Below, one piece after another: positions 10,938 through 21,552 of a DNA stretch of 64,000 bases. How positions within the stretch are numbered: position 1 is the first letter of the stretch; every line of letters begins with the position of its first letter. The stretch is from Macrocystis pyrifera (taxonomy: Eukaryota > Sar > Phaeophyceae > Laminariales > Laminariaceae), in assembly GCA_031763025.1 (NCBI GenBank), contig JASSKH010000010.1, positions 9,999,427 to 10,063,426 of the forward strand, given 5' to 3'. Both the position numbers and the translations under genes were made by a program. A model generated the notes under the pieces. It saw only the letters and a program-made list of their open reading frames with translations. It was not told where the DNA came from and searched no databases.

Positions 10938-11192
10938 GGAGGTACTCATGTCACTACAGCGCGGTGGGGGAGCAGTACTCATTATCATGCATGGCCGTCT
11001 AGTAGTGTATGACCATAGACCCTCGCATCCCTACAATGCCGGGACGGAGCACGTCGGGTTTTCACCGACCGAGACAGACACTGGTTGCACCAAGCGCGAA
11101 GCGCCGTGAGATGTTCGGCGGTTCGCATGAAGGATGAGCTGCGTCGTACTAAGAGCCGCTTGTGAGGCAGACTTTCTTGCATATGGATGACA
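10938..11192 (-). mobile_element. SINE-like repeat with GAGTAC end (copy 2)
   Basis: Minus-strand copy starting near 11192 (TGTCATCCATATGCAAG) and ending at ATGAGTAC 10972-10980. A second short end of the same type follows at 10938-10948. The best-preserved other copy is 47749-47960. Confidence 0.7.
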
Positions 11193-11264
11193 GCGGCGAT
11201 ATTAAGTGCATTATTTTCTGGTGTGGCCACTTCCAGGGACGGCAGTGGGTGTACTGATGTACTA

Positions 11265-11369
11265 TTACGGGGGTCCATAGTTAACAGGACCAAATATTGT
11301 TAGTAAAAATACCTAAATATATAGGTTTTTATGTATGCCATAGGTCCTGTTAACTATAGACCCCCGTAA
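11265..11369 (+). mobile_element. mariner-like MITE, copy 1
   Basis: 105-bp element TTACGGGGGTCCATAG...CTATAGACCCCCGTAA with about 25-bp imperfect terminal inverted repeats, flanked by TA on both sides (11263-64, 11370-71). The A/T centre is TAAATATATAGG. Identical in sequence to the copy at 20613-20717. A TA duplication and absence of coding point to a Tc1/mariner-mobilised non-autonomous element. Confidence 0.88.
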
Positions 11370-11505
11370 TAATGTATGGGAGGGGGGTGATACTTTGAAG
11401 ACTGCCAGAACTGCAGTCTCGTTTGGGGCACAAAATTGCTTAGAATTTGACTGCTTTGTCCCCAAAACGGGCGTGCAGCTTGCCTTGTAAGGGTCCACGC
11501 TATTA

Positions 11506-11610
11506 TTACGGGGGACCATAGTAAACAGGACCAAATATTGCCGGTAAAAATAGGGAAATATATAGGTTTTTGTGTGTACCTTAGGTCCTATTTACTATGG
11601 ACCCTCGTAA
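11506..11610 (+). mobile_element. mariner-like MITE, copy 2
   Basis: TTACGGGGGACCATAG...CTATGGACCCTCGTAA, with TA on both sides. Confidence 0.85.
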
Positions 11611-11699
11611 TAACAAGCGATTTCATTTATTTATTTTTCAAAGCTTAATCTACTGTATATCAAACGAAACCCACGTTCCTGGGGTTCGCCTTGGTTCCA

Positions 11700-11940
11700 A
11701 AATTAATTGCGATTGATTATCTTTGCACGTCTCAGGCGGATCAGTCCCACCGCACCGCATGACCTACAAGTACATCTTCCACGGCAGATCTACACCTCAT
11801 CTGTATCACCTGTATCATCTGCGCGATCTGGCTAATGTTGACGTATAACCTGCATCGTCTGGGACACATTTCCTGAGATGAATCTGAGTGCTGCACAGAT
11901 CCCACACAGCACATAATACCGGCAGCCTATAATACATCTA
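11700..11940. repeat. diverged GATC-type repeat
   Basis: Weakly similar to the 280-bp GATC-rich family (CTGCGCGATCTGG, CTGGGACACATTTCCTGAG, CTGCACAGATCCCACACAG). No ORF. Confidence 0.4.
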
Positions 11941-11952
11941 CGGTCTACATTA

Positions 11953-12062
11953 TTACGGGGGGGGGCATAGTAAACAGGACCTACGGTACACACAAAAACC
12001 TATACGTTTGCCTATTTTTACTATCAATATTTGGTCCTGTTTACTATAATCTCCCGTCGTAA
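11953..12062 (+). mobile_element. mariner-like MITE, copy 3
   Basis: TTACGGGGGGGGGCATAG...GTCGTAA, with TA on both sides. The internal orientation is opposite to copies 1 and 2. Confidence 0.82.
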
Positions 12063-12280
12063 TAGATATACCTGGTAGGTATTTTAGGCAGCATTTTGGC
12101 ATTTTTGTCATATTTTTTTTCCTCCGAAAAAAAAAAAAGAACTTGGAGAGGCCCACATACATTTACATTTACAGCACAACCACGGTAAGGTGCCGGCTCG
12201 CATACACAGCAGTAGCCATACAGAAAGCTATCACACAGTTGGTGCAGTACCGGTACATGAGCTGTCCATACACTACACTA

Positions 12281-12385
12281 TTACGGGGGTCCTTAGTTAG
12301 CGGGACCAAATTTTGTTGGTAAAAATAAGTAAATATATAGGTTTTTATGTGTACCATAGGTCCTATTAACTGTGGACCCCCGTAA
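12281..12385 (+). mobile_element. mariner-like MITE, copy 4
   Basis: TTACGGGGGTCCTTAG...CCCCCGTAA, with TA duplications. Confidence 0.85.
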
Positions 12386-12577
12386 TAGTATGACGTGCTG
12401 TGTTGAATTTTCCCTCACCTCCACCGGCTTGTAGACCTCTCCGGGAGCGGCAGCTCCGGCCACCACCTGAGATGTTCAGGGTTCAGACACAACCACGCAC
12501 CGGCAAAAAACGTATGAGAAGCACATAAAGCACGAGGGGGCATGCATGCACGCGCGCACGGGTAAACACGCTTGCTA

Positions 12578-12682
12578 TTGCGGGGGACCATAGTAAATAG
12601 GACCACATATTGTTGGTAAAAATAGGTAAATATATAGGTTTTTATGTATACCATAGGTCCTATTAACTATGGACCCCCGTAA
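12578..12682 (+). mobile_element. mariner-like MITE, copy 5
   Basis: TTGCGGGGGACCATAG...ACCCCCGTAA, with TA on both sides. Confidence 0.85.
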
Positions 12683-12689
12683 TAAAAGT

Positions 12690-13520
12690 CCCAGCAAAGA
12701 TCAGTTCCGATGAGCTCCGATGAAACTTCTCGACCTCGCAGCTGCGGCGTCTTTCTCATTTTATAAATATATGAAATACGTCAGCTGTGAGTTCGACTGA
12801 TTAATTAAGTATTAATAGTTGATTTTCATTTGTATTGCTGACAAAATAAAAACCGAGAAAAGTGAGCGTCGGAGTTTGCTTCTTCTTTTTTTTTGCGAAC
12901 ACTCGGCGTATACGCACGCACCCACCGCTCGTCGATACCTTTGACCGCGACACTATCCCGAAAAAAAAAAAAAAAAAAAGCCCGAAACGCTCCCCGCCTG
13001 AGAAGTGTCTACCCACTATAGTTTTGTTGGCTGGCGAACACATACCGGCACTATAATATAGCCAACAGGCACTACTGCTGTATGTATGGCGGGAGAACCA
13101 TTTTTCGTTTCACGATGCCCTATCGTGTACCTGGTACGTACGTAGGCCATTGGATGTGTGTTGCGATAGGACATGCCTTGTAGCAGTTTTCGGCCAAACT
13201 GTCACCGAGACCGATGTACCCGGAGGCGTTAAGGCATTAAGGCATGCCTTATCGTTTATTTTTTACAACGTGTGTATAGGACATGCACAGCAGCAGACCT
13301 CGTATGTATGACGCGGCATTTCTCATCGGCCTAGGCGTACGTACACGTTCCTCGAGGCCGGTTTGTGTGGTATACTACTATCAAGTGTATAGAAGGCTTT
13401 TCAAGCGAGGAGTCCCGGAAACATTGCAGGGTTTTTCGCTGCAATCAGTTTTTGGGTATTTGTTTATAAATAGAGCCCTCGACACCCACCATCTACTGCA
13501 GTACACATGTTACGGATTTT
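12690..13520. other. unique A/T-rich intergenic sequence
   Basis: Contains an A19 run near 12962-12980 and the first TACCTGGTA 9-mer (13128). I see no supportable gene. Confidence 0.4.
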
Positions 13521-13524
13521 ACAA

Positions 13525-13744
13525 TTACGGGGGTCCATAGTTAACGGGACCAAATTTTGGTAGAAAAAATAGGTAAATATATAGGTTTTTGTGTGTACCA
13601 TAGGTCCTATTAACTATGGACCACCGTAATATTACGGGGGTCCATAGTTAACGGGACCAAATTTTGTTAGTAAAAATAGGTAAATTATAATAGGTTTTTG
13701 TTTTTATGTATACCATAGGTCCTAGTAACTATGGACCCCCGGAA
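13525..13744 (+). mobile_element. two head-to-tail MITEs sharing one TA
   Basis: Copy 6 (13525-13629) and copy 7 (13632-13744) are separated only by TA (13630-13631). The second element therefore inserted into the target duplicate of the first, or they arose by tandem duplication. Copy 7 has an internal insertion next to its GGTTTTT block. Confidence 0.85.
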
Positions 13745-13754
13745 TAATACCTAA

Positions 13755-14180
13755 ATGCTGTGCTGCACTAAAACCACAAGACAAAATGGATACGAGTTTC
13801 AATAATACCTTCCTGTCCTATACTCTCAATAATATAACCAAGTCACACGGTATAGGATAAATATCTACCAGCCCTATACTACAACCTAGTCGAACGATCT
13901 ACGAGAAATACGTACCTGTCCTATTCTATAACCAGGTCAAAAGGGCGATTATTAATAATAGGAGTAATATCTACCGGCCTTATACTATAACCAATACAGG
14001 CACAGCAGTACCAGGTATCAAAAGGGCTACGAGTAACATCTACCTGCTCTCTACTAAAACCAATATCAACAGGGCTACAAGTAGTATCTACCTGCCCTAT
14101 GCTATAACCAATACCTAAAGGCTACCGTACGTACGAGCTGCATGTACCTGTTCTATACCTCAACCAAGTGAAGGTTACAT
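13755..14180. repeat. degenerate minisatellite, about 45-55-bp unit
   Basis: About eight diverged units of the type ATCTACCTGCCCTATACTATAACCAATAC. One unit contains the 9-mer TACCAGGTA (14009-14017). Confidence 0.65.
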
Positions 14181-14574
14181 CACGGTGGTCTCTAATATGC
14201 GACAGAGAGATACTGCTGTAGAGGCTTCCCAATGTATTTCTGAATAATACTGCTATAATGCAAATGTAGCATCGATGGGAAGCCTACCATCAACCGCAAA
14301 TCTTACGCAGTAGTTCTTGATACACATGCACCAAAGTGGGTGCTTTTGGGCTTATTTTGGGGCTATTTACTACCAGCATTAGCCTCCGTGATGGGAGCAA
14401 TATGTACCTGCGGTATACTACGTGCAGCAAAGTGAAAAGTGGGAAGGGTTACCTGTCCGTTGTACTTGACATTAGGGCCGTGAGGATCCAAGCCCGCGGC
14501 TTTTCCGGCAGACCAATTGGCGATGGTGAACGCCGACCCGAGATCCACAATCGCGGGGATCGAAGCGGCGCTGA

Positions 14575-14925
14575 TACACCAGCACCAGCACCAGCACCAG
14601 TACCAGCGCCGGCAGCACAATGAAGCACAGCAGCACAGCAGCGCAGCAGCGCAGCAGCGCAGCAGCACAGCAGTACAGCAGTGCAGTAGAGCACAGTCAA
14701 TAATTAGTACACCAGTACAGAGCACAGCAGTATACCAGTAAAGCACAGGAGTACAGCAGTAGGGCACAGTACATACCAGTACACCAGTACACCAGTACAG
14801 CAGTAGAGTACAACAGCAGTAGAGTAGAGTAGACCCAGTACACGGGTACAGCAGCAGAGTACAGTCGGTCCAGTACGGCAGTAGACTACAGCAGTATAGC
14901 AGTACACCAGCACAGTACATTACCG
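14575..14925. repeat. CAGCAGTACAG / CACCAGTAC repeat
   Basis: Short A/C/G-rich units (AGCACAGCAGTACAGCAGT) in a degenerate array. They yield spurious Gln/His and Cys/Leu/Tyr frames. Confidence 0.8.
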
Positions 14926-15135
14926 TATACCTGGTAGTACATACGCCATTCTAAGGACGACGAGTTAGCAAAGAAGGGATGGGGCGGGGGATGGGGTGTG
15001 GCGCTATGCGCAATACCGTCAAGCGTCATGGGCCAGGTTTCTCCACACACGCATACTACAGCAGTAGTAAACTAAAAAGAGTATGCTCTTCATATCACAG
15101 TATTAATATTAATAGTATGCTTTAATACACTACTA

Positions 15136-15589
15136 TTACGGGGGACCATAGTAAATAGGACTACTGCAGTAATAGTAGTGTTAGTAAAAATAGCGACATA
15201 TATAGGTTTTTGTGTGCACCGTAGGTCTTATTTTTTTATTTTTTTATTTTTTTAAATCGTCACTTTTACTTTCCAGCCTTAATAACTCGTAGGAGGTTTT
15301 ACCCTCAGCGATCTTCTGGACAAGCCGTGGTCACAGGTGTCGTCCCTTCTCCCCCCGGTACGTGCCTTTATTTTTTGTCGCGCATAGGGTTCAGCATTCC
15401 CACTGCTCGTCGATTTTCATCGAATGTAGCTAACTCACGCTCTCGCGCTTTCCGCTAATCCTTTTTTTATGCAAGAAAAAGCCCCTACGAGCATGCACTC
15501 GATGAGACTTGAACCCACGAAATTGATCTTGATAGGCACGCGGACCACCTACCAAGCCACCGGGGACGCCGGTATTTGGTCCCCCGTAA
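15136..15589 (+). mobile_element. MITE copy 8, split by a SINE
   Basis: The left MITE part is 15136-15230 and the right part (GGTCCCCCGTAA) ends at 15589, with TA on both sides. Between them lies a minus-strand tRNA-derived SINE. TATTT occurs on both sides of the insert as the apparent SINE target duplicate. Confidence 0.8.
15228..15573 (-). mobile_element. tRNA-derived SINE inside MITE (copy 1)
   Basis: On the minus strand the head has a polymerase III A box (TGGCTTGGTAGG) and a B box (GGTTCAAGTCTC). A body of about 270 bp follows, then a tail rich in A with TTT/AAA blocks. The best intact copy is 50195-50560. Confidence 0.82.
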
Positions 15590-15739
15590 TAGAGTACAGG
15601 ATACTACGGTGTACTACCACGTACAGCAGAATGGTGCGGCATCCTACAGCATCCTACTGTGCGGGCGCCCCACACTACACGGAAGGTGTCCTGCAGAGTA
15701 TACATATGCATCCGCCGTAGCATCTTACTCCGAACAAGC

Positions 15740-16045
15740 AAACAATCAACCCCGGAATAAATCGACTAACAAATCAACCCACCAGCTAACCAACCAGCAT
15801 CGCCCAACCAATCAACCATCAACGAACCAATCAAAATATCAATCAATCAATCAATCAATCAGTCAATCAATCGAGCAATCAACAACAGTATTCAAGCAAC
15901 CAGTCAACCCACCAACCAACCAACAAATTAATCAGCCAACCATTTTTGCACATCCAATCAACCAACCAACCAGCCAACTACCCCCCATCAAAATCAACCA
16001 ACCAACCAACCATTCACCAGATCGAACCAATCAACCAACCGATCA
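15740..16045. repeat. AACCAATCAACC simple repeat
   Basis: Degenerate (AATC)n/(AACC)n array. The Asn/Gln/Pro/Thr-rich frame over it is not a gene. Confidence 0.8.
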
Positions 16046-16321
16046 CACCTCCCGATACTTCTCGCACCTTTGCTTGCCTCCCCCCGCGGGCTCGAGCTTA
16101 ACATTGATCATGAAAAACCCCGTCGGCAATACCTTTCCGGGCACGTCCGCCATCTGACCCGACCCCAAGCCCCCCGAAGCCGCGGCCCCTGGGTTAGCAA
16201 AGGTAGCATCGCCTGTTTCCCGCGAGGACAACGTTACACATATCGGTCAAGAATCACGATTTTAAGATGTATCAGGTACGTTTTTTTTTTTTCAAGGTAT
16301 CTCATCATGTTTTACGAGGCT

Positions 16322-16470
16322 GTTCATGGGTCGGGTCAAGAGATTGTCAAACTCTCCCGGGTCGGGTCGGATCGGGTCGGGTCGGTTCGGGTCGGACCCG
16401 ACTCGACCCGTGAGATTTCGAACTTCCTGACTCCACCCATGGGTCGGGTCATGATCCGTGGAGACCCCTG
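16322..16470. repeat. GGGTCGG repeat with inverted arms (copy 1)
   Basis: A G/C-rich tandem of GGGTC-GGGTC bracketed by ATGGGTCGGGTCA at 16326 and 16440. It turns into CCCGACTCGACCC, so the strand can fold back. A related, mostly inverted copy is at 34917-35075. Confidence 0.75.
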
Positions 16471-16476
16471 ATTTTT

Positions 16477-16790
16477 ACTTTCCAGCTCAACTCGTAGAGA
16501 CAACCAGTACGCACCTACAGCTAGGACGGAGATATAAGGAATGTCTATATAGGCGTGGATACGAAGACTAAACGGTCCCTACGTTTGATTCCAGAGTGGT
16601 AGGAGGTAGGAGTTTATCAAGACCTCAGAGGCTTTCTGGGTAAAATCCGTGGTGACAAGTGTCGGTGTAATGACATGCCTCCATTGCTATCGCTCAAGGC
16701 GTTCGTACAGCGTTGATCACCGCCCATCGATTTGCATCATCGGTTGTTTTGCCAACCATTTCTCACTCTCGCACGTTTCCCTCATCCTGT
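16477..16790 (-). mobile_element. diverged copy of the tRNA-derived SINE body
   Basis: Matches in order the body landmarks of the SINE (TTTTACTTTCCAGC, CTTTCTGG, CACCG...CGATTT, CTCACTCTCGC), but the tRNA head is lost. It ends next to MITE copy 9. Confidence 0.55.
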
Positions 16791-16795
16791 GGCTA

Positions 16796-16903
16796 TTATC
16801 ACGGGGGACCATCGTAAATAGGACCAAATTTTGTTAGTAAAAATGTTAAAATGTATAGGTTCTTGTGTGTGCCGTAGGTCCTATCTACTATGGACCCCCG
16901 TAA
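16796..16903 (+). mobile_element. mariner-like MITE, copy 9
   Basis: TTATCACGGGGGACCATC...GGACCCCCGTAA, flanked by TA. Confidence 0.8.
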
Positions 16904-16959
16904 TAGTATCAGTACATTAGTGCTACACCACTACTTGTCACATTCGCCGTCTTTGAGGA

Positions 16960-17165
16960 TGATTGCGGAAGAGCACAAGAGCCGTGACATACAGATCCCC
17001 ACACAGACAGACATGTGCGCAACAAGAGCAGTGTATGTGTGATGCAGATCCCACCCGGAAAAGCGTGATCTTGCGGTAGTAGGTCGTCAAGAGAATATCA
17101 TAGACATCACAGATATCACGGATCAATCTGCTTCGAACAATCTAGATGATGATCTAGATCATGAA
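16960..17165. repeat. diverged GATC-type inverted-repeat element
   Basis: Contains CAGATCCCCACACAG, GATGCAGATCCCACCCGG and AATCTAGATGATGATCTAGATCATG, landmarks of the 280-bp family. Confidence 0.5.
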
Positions 17166-17239
17166 ATGTGTATGAAAACCCTCATATCTATAAAGCCTCC
17201 TGCTTTACACCTCAACGGAAAGAAAAACCAAATCCAGCT

Positions 17240-17710
17240 TGACATCCAACTGAGACAACGAGTCCACTCCCCATGTTGCCCGACACCCCCTCTAGAAACC
17301 TGCAGACCGCCCGGCTCAATGAACGTCTGGCAGCAGATGCACAACGTTTTGCGTGTGCTTCTCTAACCGCAAAAATCAAATCTCGACGGCGAATCGAGAG
17401 AATTAAGTCAAGTCTCAGGATGCCCCACACCCCGCATTGAAACACTACAGACCGCCCCGCTAAATAAACCCCTGACAACACATGCAAACCCTCCAATCCT
17501 CACCGAACGGTAAAAAATCGAGATTGACATCAAAACGAAACAACAACTCCAATCCCAAGATGCACCGACGTCTCTTTTGGAAAAATACCGGTTGCCCCGC
17601 TCGACAAGCGCCTGACGACATGTGTAAACCCTTGGATTCCTCACCAGACTGGAAATCCAGCTTGACATCGAAACGAGACAAGAAGTCCATTCCCAGGATG
17701 CCCGATACCC
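17240..17710. repeat. degenerate 130-200-bp direct repeats
   Basis: Segments around 17210-17345, 17395-17480 and 17505-17700 share ACCGCCC(C)GCTCAA/TAAA, CTCGACAAGCG or CCTGACAACA and AACCCTCC/AAATCCAGCTTGACATC blocks. They look like diverged tandem copies of one unit. The function is unknown. Confidence 0.5.
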
Positions 17711-17804
17711 CCCCCCTTCTCCATGCCTTCGGAACCCTTACCCTTGATGTCCGTTATTGGTAGCTCCATAACTACAGGTTTTAGAGACCCGAATGATTGC
17801 CCTG

Positions 17805-17945
17805 TTTCCGGGGGGGGGGAGGGGAGGGGAGGGGAGGGGAGGGGAGGGAAAGGGAGGGAGAGGGAGGGGAGAGGGAGAGGAGGAGTGGGGAGGAGTGGGG
17901 AGAGGCGGGGAGGGGATGGGGGGGGGGGGCGGAGGGGCCGGGAAT
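17805..17945 (+). repeat. GGGGAG / GGGAGAGG purine tract
   Basis: About 130 bp with almost only G and A on the plus strand, including GGGGAGGGGAGGGGAGGGG. Potential to form G-quadruplex or triplex structures. Confidence 0.85.
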
Positions 17946-17983
17946 CGGCAGCCGAACTGTTACTGTATATTTCGTTTTGGTAA

Positions 17984-18150
17984 TCAGTTGCATTTTCCAG
18001 GTAAACTCGTGGGCGGTGTTACTCTCAGCGCCTTCTGGGCAAGCCGTGGCCACAGGCGCCCGCCCTTCTTCCTCCCGGTAGTTGCGCACACAAAAACATA
18101 TCGGCCACCCTCCGTTGGGCGGGCACTGCCTGCGTTCGCAGTAGACGTCG
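17984..18150 (-). mobile_element. SINE body fragment (diverged)
   Basis: Minus-strand similarity to the tRNA-derived SINE: TTTTCCAG..ACTCGTG, TACTCTCAGCGCCTTCTGG, CAAGCCGTGGCCACAGG, CCCGGTA. Confidence 0.6.
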
Positions 18151-18326
18151 GTATTGACTAATGACGATTGATGACCATGATCGGAGATACCAACTACCTG
18201 GTGCAGGATAAAGTAGTAGTACAAGCGAATGCGTGCTTCTAATCGTGATCGCTCGAAAGCAGGTGAGATCCCTTTTTCGCGACCACGCGGGCTACATTCT
18301 ACCACCAACCGGGGGTAAACCCGACC

Positions 18327-18608
18327 ATACGTCGGACAGATAGATCATCAACAGATAGATCGTCTACAGATAGATCATCTAGATCCTAACCTGCCGTTCT
18401 GAGATGCTATGCAGGATCTGTAATGGTACAGATCCAACCCAGGAAAAAATGTCCTAGACGGTGCAGATTGCATTGTACGGCTTCCTACCCTACAACATGA
18501 GCTAGGTCATACAGACCATACAGATCATACTACAGATCATACTAGAGATCAGAAAGCTATCTGCTCTGAAAGACCTAATAATAAAAATCGATCATCTGTC
18601 CGATACGT
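18327..18608. mobile_element. GATC-rich inverted-repeat element (copy)
   Basis: Ends CGTCGGACAGATAGATCAT and GATCATCTGTCCGATACGTG form inverted repeats. The inside carries AGGATCTG..ACAGATCC arms. Same family as 37937-38217, the best copy. Confidence 0.65.
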
Positions 18609-18939
18609 GACACTCTCCTACAAGACACAAACCAGGACAGGCCGCTGTTTCTATTCAGCCAATCACGTATGACAAGTTCATGGGCCGCAGGCAAAAAGAC
18701 AAAACGGATGAAGAAATCAGCACGGACGCTGGTTGCGGGTGGTGGGCTAGAGATAGGAAGTCGAAGAACAAACCAACACCAACGCACACAAGTTCACGAC
18801 GGGTGTGAAATATCCTGCTGTGCGAGTTCCCAACGGCAGCTCACCCTGTACGTTGTTTCGGGGTGCCAAAAACAAACGCAAACAGAGAAAAAGCGGACAA
18901 CGAAAAAGAAACAGAGACAAAGAAACACAATATGTACTA

Positions 18940-19044
18940 TGACGGGGGGGCATAGTAAATAGGACCTACGGTACACACAAAAAGTTATATATTTCCCTAT
19001 TTTTACCAAGATTATTTGGTCCTATTTACTATGGTCCCCCGTAG
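18940..19044 (+). mobile_element. mariner-like MITE, copy 10
   Basis: TGACGGGGGGGCATAG...ATGGTCCCCCGTAG, flanked by TA. Confidence 0.8.
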
Positions 19045-19234
19045 TACTGTACGAACGAAGTATCAGGTATGTAATGCAAGAACGCATCGACAGAAAAGTT
19101 GCAGAACTCGGAAACATACGGCCTAAAAAAAAAAGAGAGAAGCCAAAAATAAGCCGAGAGAATCAAACGCACACGTCGGACAGACCAGACCCCCACTTCA
19201 TCACGTAGATATTTCAATGCAGGACCATTCCCGT

Positions 19235-19497
19235 TATATCATGGGCCGAATGATCTACGTACTGCCATGACATATCCTGCACGGCGTCTTATAGTAACGG
19301 CTGGTCTGGCTCTACATGATTCAGTTCACGTTTCCTGGGTTGGATATGTATAGTTGTGTACAGATCCTGCACAGTATATCTTAACGGCGGGTTTGGATCT
19401 AGATGATCTATCTGTAGACGATCTATCTGTTGATGGTCTATCTGTAGATGATATATCTGTAGATGGTCTATCTGAAGATGATATGTCCGATGTGTGG
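19235..19497. mobile_element. GATC-rich inverted-repeat element (copy)
   Basis: Contains CACGTTTCCTGGGTTGGAT, ACAGATCCTGCACAGTATAT, AACGGCGGGTTTGGATCTAGA, then serial GATGATCTATCTGTA units and the terminal ATGTCCGATGTGTGG. Confidence 0.7.
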
Positions 19498-19876
19498 AAC
19501 ACTGTTTACCCCATTTAGTACTGCACTCCCCGTCTCGGGGACAAACCAGTCAAATTCTACGTAATTTGTGTCCAAAACGGGACCGCAGTCCTAAATCCTA
19601 ACAGTCCTAAAAGAGTTAGACTAAAAAAACTAAAAACGGACTCCCCTCTCCTCACCAGCAACCTTGACCTCCCCAAGGGACACCTGGAACACTGTTGACC
19701 CCGTTTAGTACTGCACTCCCGTCTCGGGGACAAACCAGTCAAATTCTACGTAATTTGTGTCCAAAACGGGACCGCAGTCCTAAATCCTAACAGTCCTAAA
19801 AGAGTTAGACTAAAAAAACTAAAAACGGACTCCCCTCTCCTCACCAGCAACCTTGACCTCCCCAAGCGACACCTGG
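19496..19876 (+). repeat. tandem duplication, 190-bp unit, two copies
   Basis: 19496-19685 and 19686-19875 are nearly identical (GGAACACTGTTkACCCC, CCAAAACGGGACCGCAGTCC, TCCTCACCAGCAACCTTGACC). Copy 2 lacks one C of a C4 run, making it 189 bp. The CCAAAACGGG block also resembles 11450-11470 and 42010-42050. Confidence 0.9.
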
Positions 19877-20184
19877 TGCAGACCGCTCATCCCCTCCGTC
19901 CCCGCCGCCCCCATAGCAGAAATGCCTGTTCTCACTGCGCCTAATGTATCGCAACGGTCGGGGGTCGGGGGGGGGGGGGGGGGGGGGGGTCGGCGGGGAA
20001 GGGAGGGGGAGGAATAAAGGGGTCAGGGAGGCGGGGGGGGAGTGAGAAAAAATAGCAGCAAAAGGCGCTAAGCTTATTTTCTTTGCGCCGCCGCGTGCAA
20101 GGGGAGGGAACCACTCAAGATAACCCCACGGTTTTGAGGGGGAAATTATGTGATTTTACGTACAGTAGTGTTTTGTATTTTCAG

Positions 20185-20628
20185 AAAATACACCGGCTAA
20201 GATACGTCAAAATGAACGGGATACTCGTACCTGGAGAGGGGAAAATAGATCCCGTGACATCCGCTGCCACCGCGGCTATATACCCAATCGCGTTTACTGT
20301 AGCTCTTCAGTCTGCTCAGCAATCAAACCTTGGAAAGTAGACATCGGAGATTGAGCCGGCTAGTCGCAAAGTACACCCTGGGGAAATTGAGGATGGCAGC
20401 GTAATTGAACATGAATGTGTACATAGCGTGACTGGGAGAACCATAGGGAACATAGTTGTGTTGTCTTCCTTCTCCAGCAAAAAGCACAAAAATAGGAATA
20501 TAAACTCATCCGATGTAATCCAACAACAACCAGCAGGAGCAGCACCAGCGGGTTTCCAGGCAACCAAAGGAGGCCTGCAGTACACACGCGTGCTATGTAC
20601 GATGGGGACATATTACGGGGGTCCATAG
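20185..20628 (+). CDS. candidate exon with one in-frame TAG, unknown protein
   Basis: A strong acceptor (TTTTGTATTTTCAG|AAAATACACC) opens a frame reading KIHRLRYVKMNGILVPGEGK, IDPVTSAATAAIYPIAFTVA, then TAG at 20338-20340. The same frame continues as TSEIEPASRKVHPGEIEDGS, VIEHECVHSVTGRTIGNIVV and QQQPAGAAPAGFQATKGG until it runs into the MITE at 20613. Both halves look equally protein-like. It may be a pseudogene interrupted by a stop and a MITE, or a last exon followed by a fortuitous frame. Family not recognised. Confidence 0.4.
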
Positions 20629-20717
20629 TTAACAGGACCAAATATTGTTAGTAAAAATACCTAAATATATAGGTTTTTATGTATGCCATAGGTCCTGTTA
20701 ACTATAGACCCCCGTAA
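20613..20717 (+). mobile_element. mariner-like MITE, copy 11
   Basis: Identical to copy 1 over 105 bp, flanked by TA. Forms the 3' limit of the candidate frame above. Confidence 0.9.
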
Positions 20718-21240
20718 TAGTAGAAGTCGGTATCATAATGTTATTATGCTTGCCTTCCGACAATATTAGCGTAGACGCCGTTGCGAGATAAACCGAATAT
20801 CCTTCCGCAGATCAGTACCATCCCTCATGCGCTTCTCTGCCAGCCGTTTCCCAACTTCCATTCCCCACATCATTTCATTTTAGCTACCGGTATAGTATAT
20901 CCTGTTCATCATCAACGTTCCATCCCCAGGCCATTGGCCGCATTCCTCCGGCTTCTTCCTCCCTTCCCCTAGCGGCCTGGCGGTCCCTCAGGGCTAGTTT
21001 ATACCTATGCACTCGGCGTGAAATCGCGACCTGGGTGGTCACCGAGATGATCTGGAAGAGGCGTTCTTTGCAGATATAGTAAGGCGCCACCGTATGGTGA
21101 ATGATATATCACAAAAGAGTGACGTGAGATGATATGATATGATTTATAATATCGATATCGATATCGATATCATATAATATAGTATCGTACCTGGTAAGAC
21201 ATGGGAGACATCCAAAAGAAAATCCAAGCACGTCACGTGT

Positions 21241-21552
21241 GTGATATTGAGCCGACTCTCCTCGCACTCTCGCACACACGAAGAGCGATGGAGTACGTGG
21301 CCGAAAAAAAAGCAGGACTCCGTTTCGCTCGAAACTGTTCGAAGCGTTGGGGGCCCTCTCGCATGGTGGAAGAGCAAGGAGGAGATATATCCTACCTTGG
21401 CACCGCTGGCGAGGAAGCACAGGCCACACCGTTCAGGCCACGTCGCCATCTTCGGAACGCCTCTTTTCTACCGCCGGGAAAACACCGTCACCGTGAAATG
21501 CGCAAGGCCGACAGATAACAGCAGTGGGGAACATCACGTTCCTGCACTCTAA
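21241..21552 (+). pseudogene. hAT transposase C-terminal remnant
   Basis: The frame from 21241 contains GPLAWWKSKEEIYPTLAPLAR, the WW...YP.LA.LAR core of the hAT C-terminal dimerisation domain. Shifted by one frame, the sequence at about 21445-21485 reads PSSERLFSTAG, the next conserved hAT block. The first frame then resumes with NTVTVKCARPTDNSS before a stop. At least two frameshifts disrupt it and no N-terminal zinc finger or catalytic part is present, so this is a dead fragment. The assignment rests on motif order. Confidence 0.72.

Noticed and set aside
15576..16157. 193-residue Asn/Gln/Thr/Pro-rich plus-strand frame
   Set aside because: Covers an AACC/AATC simple repeat and a MITE end; no coding character outside the repeat.
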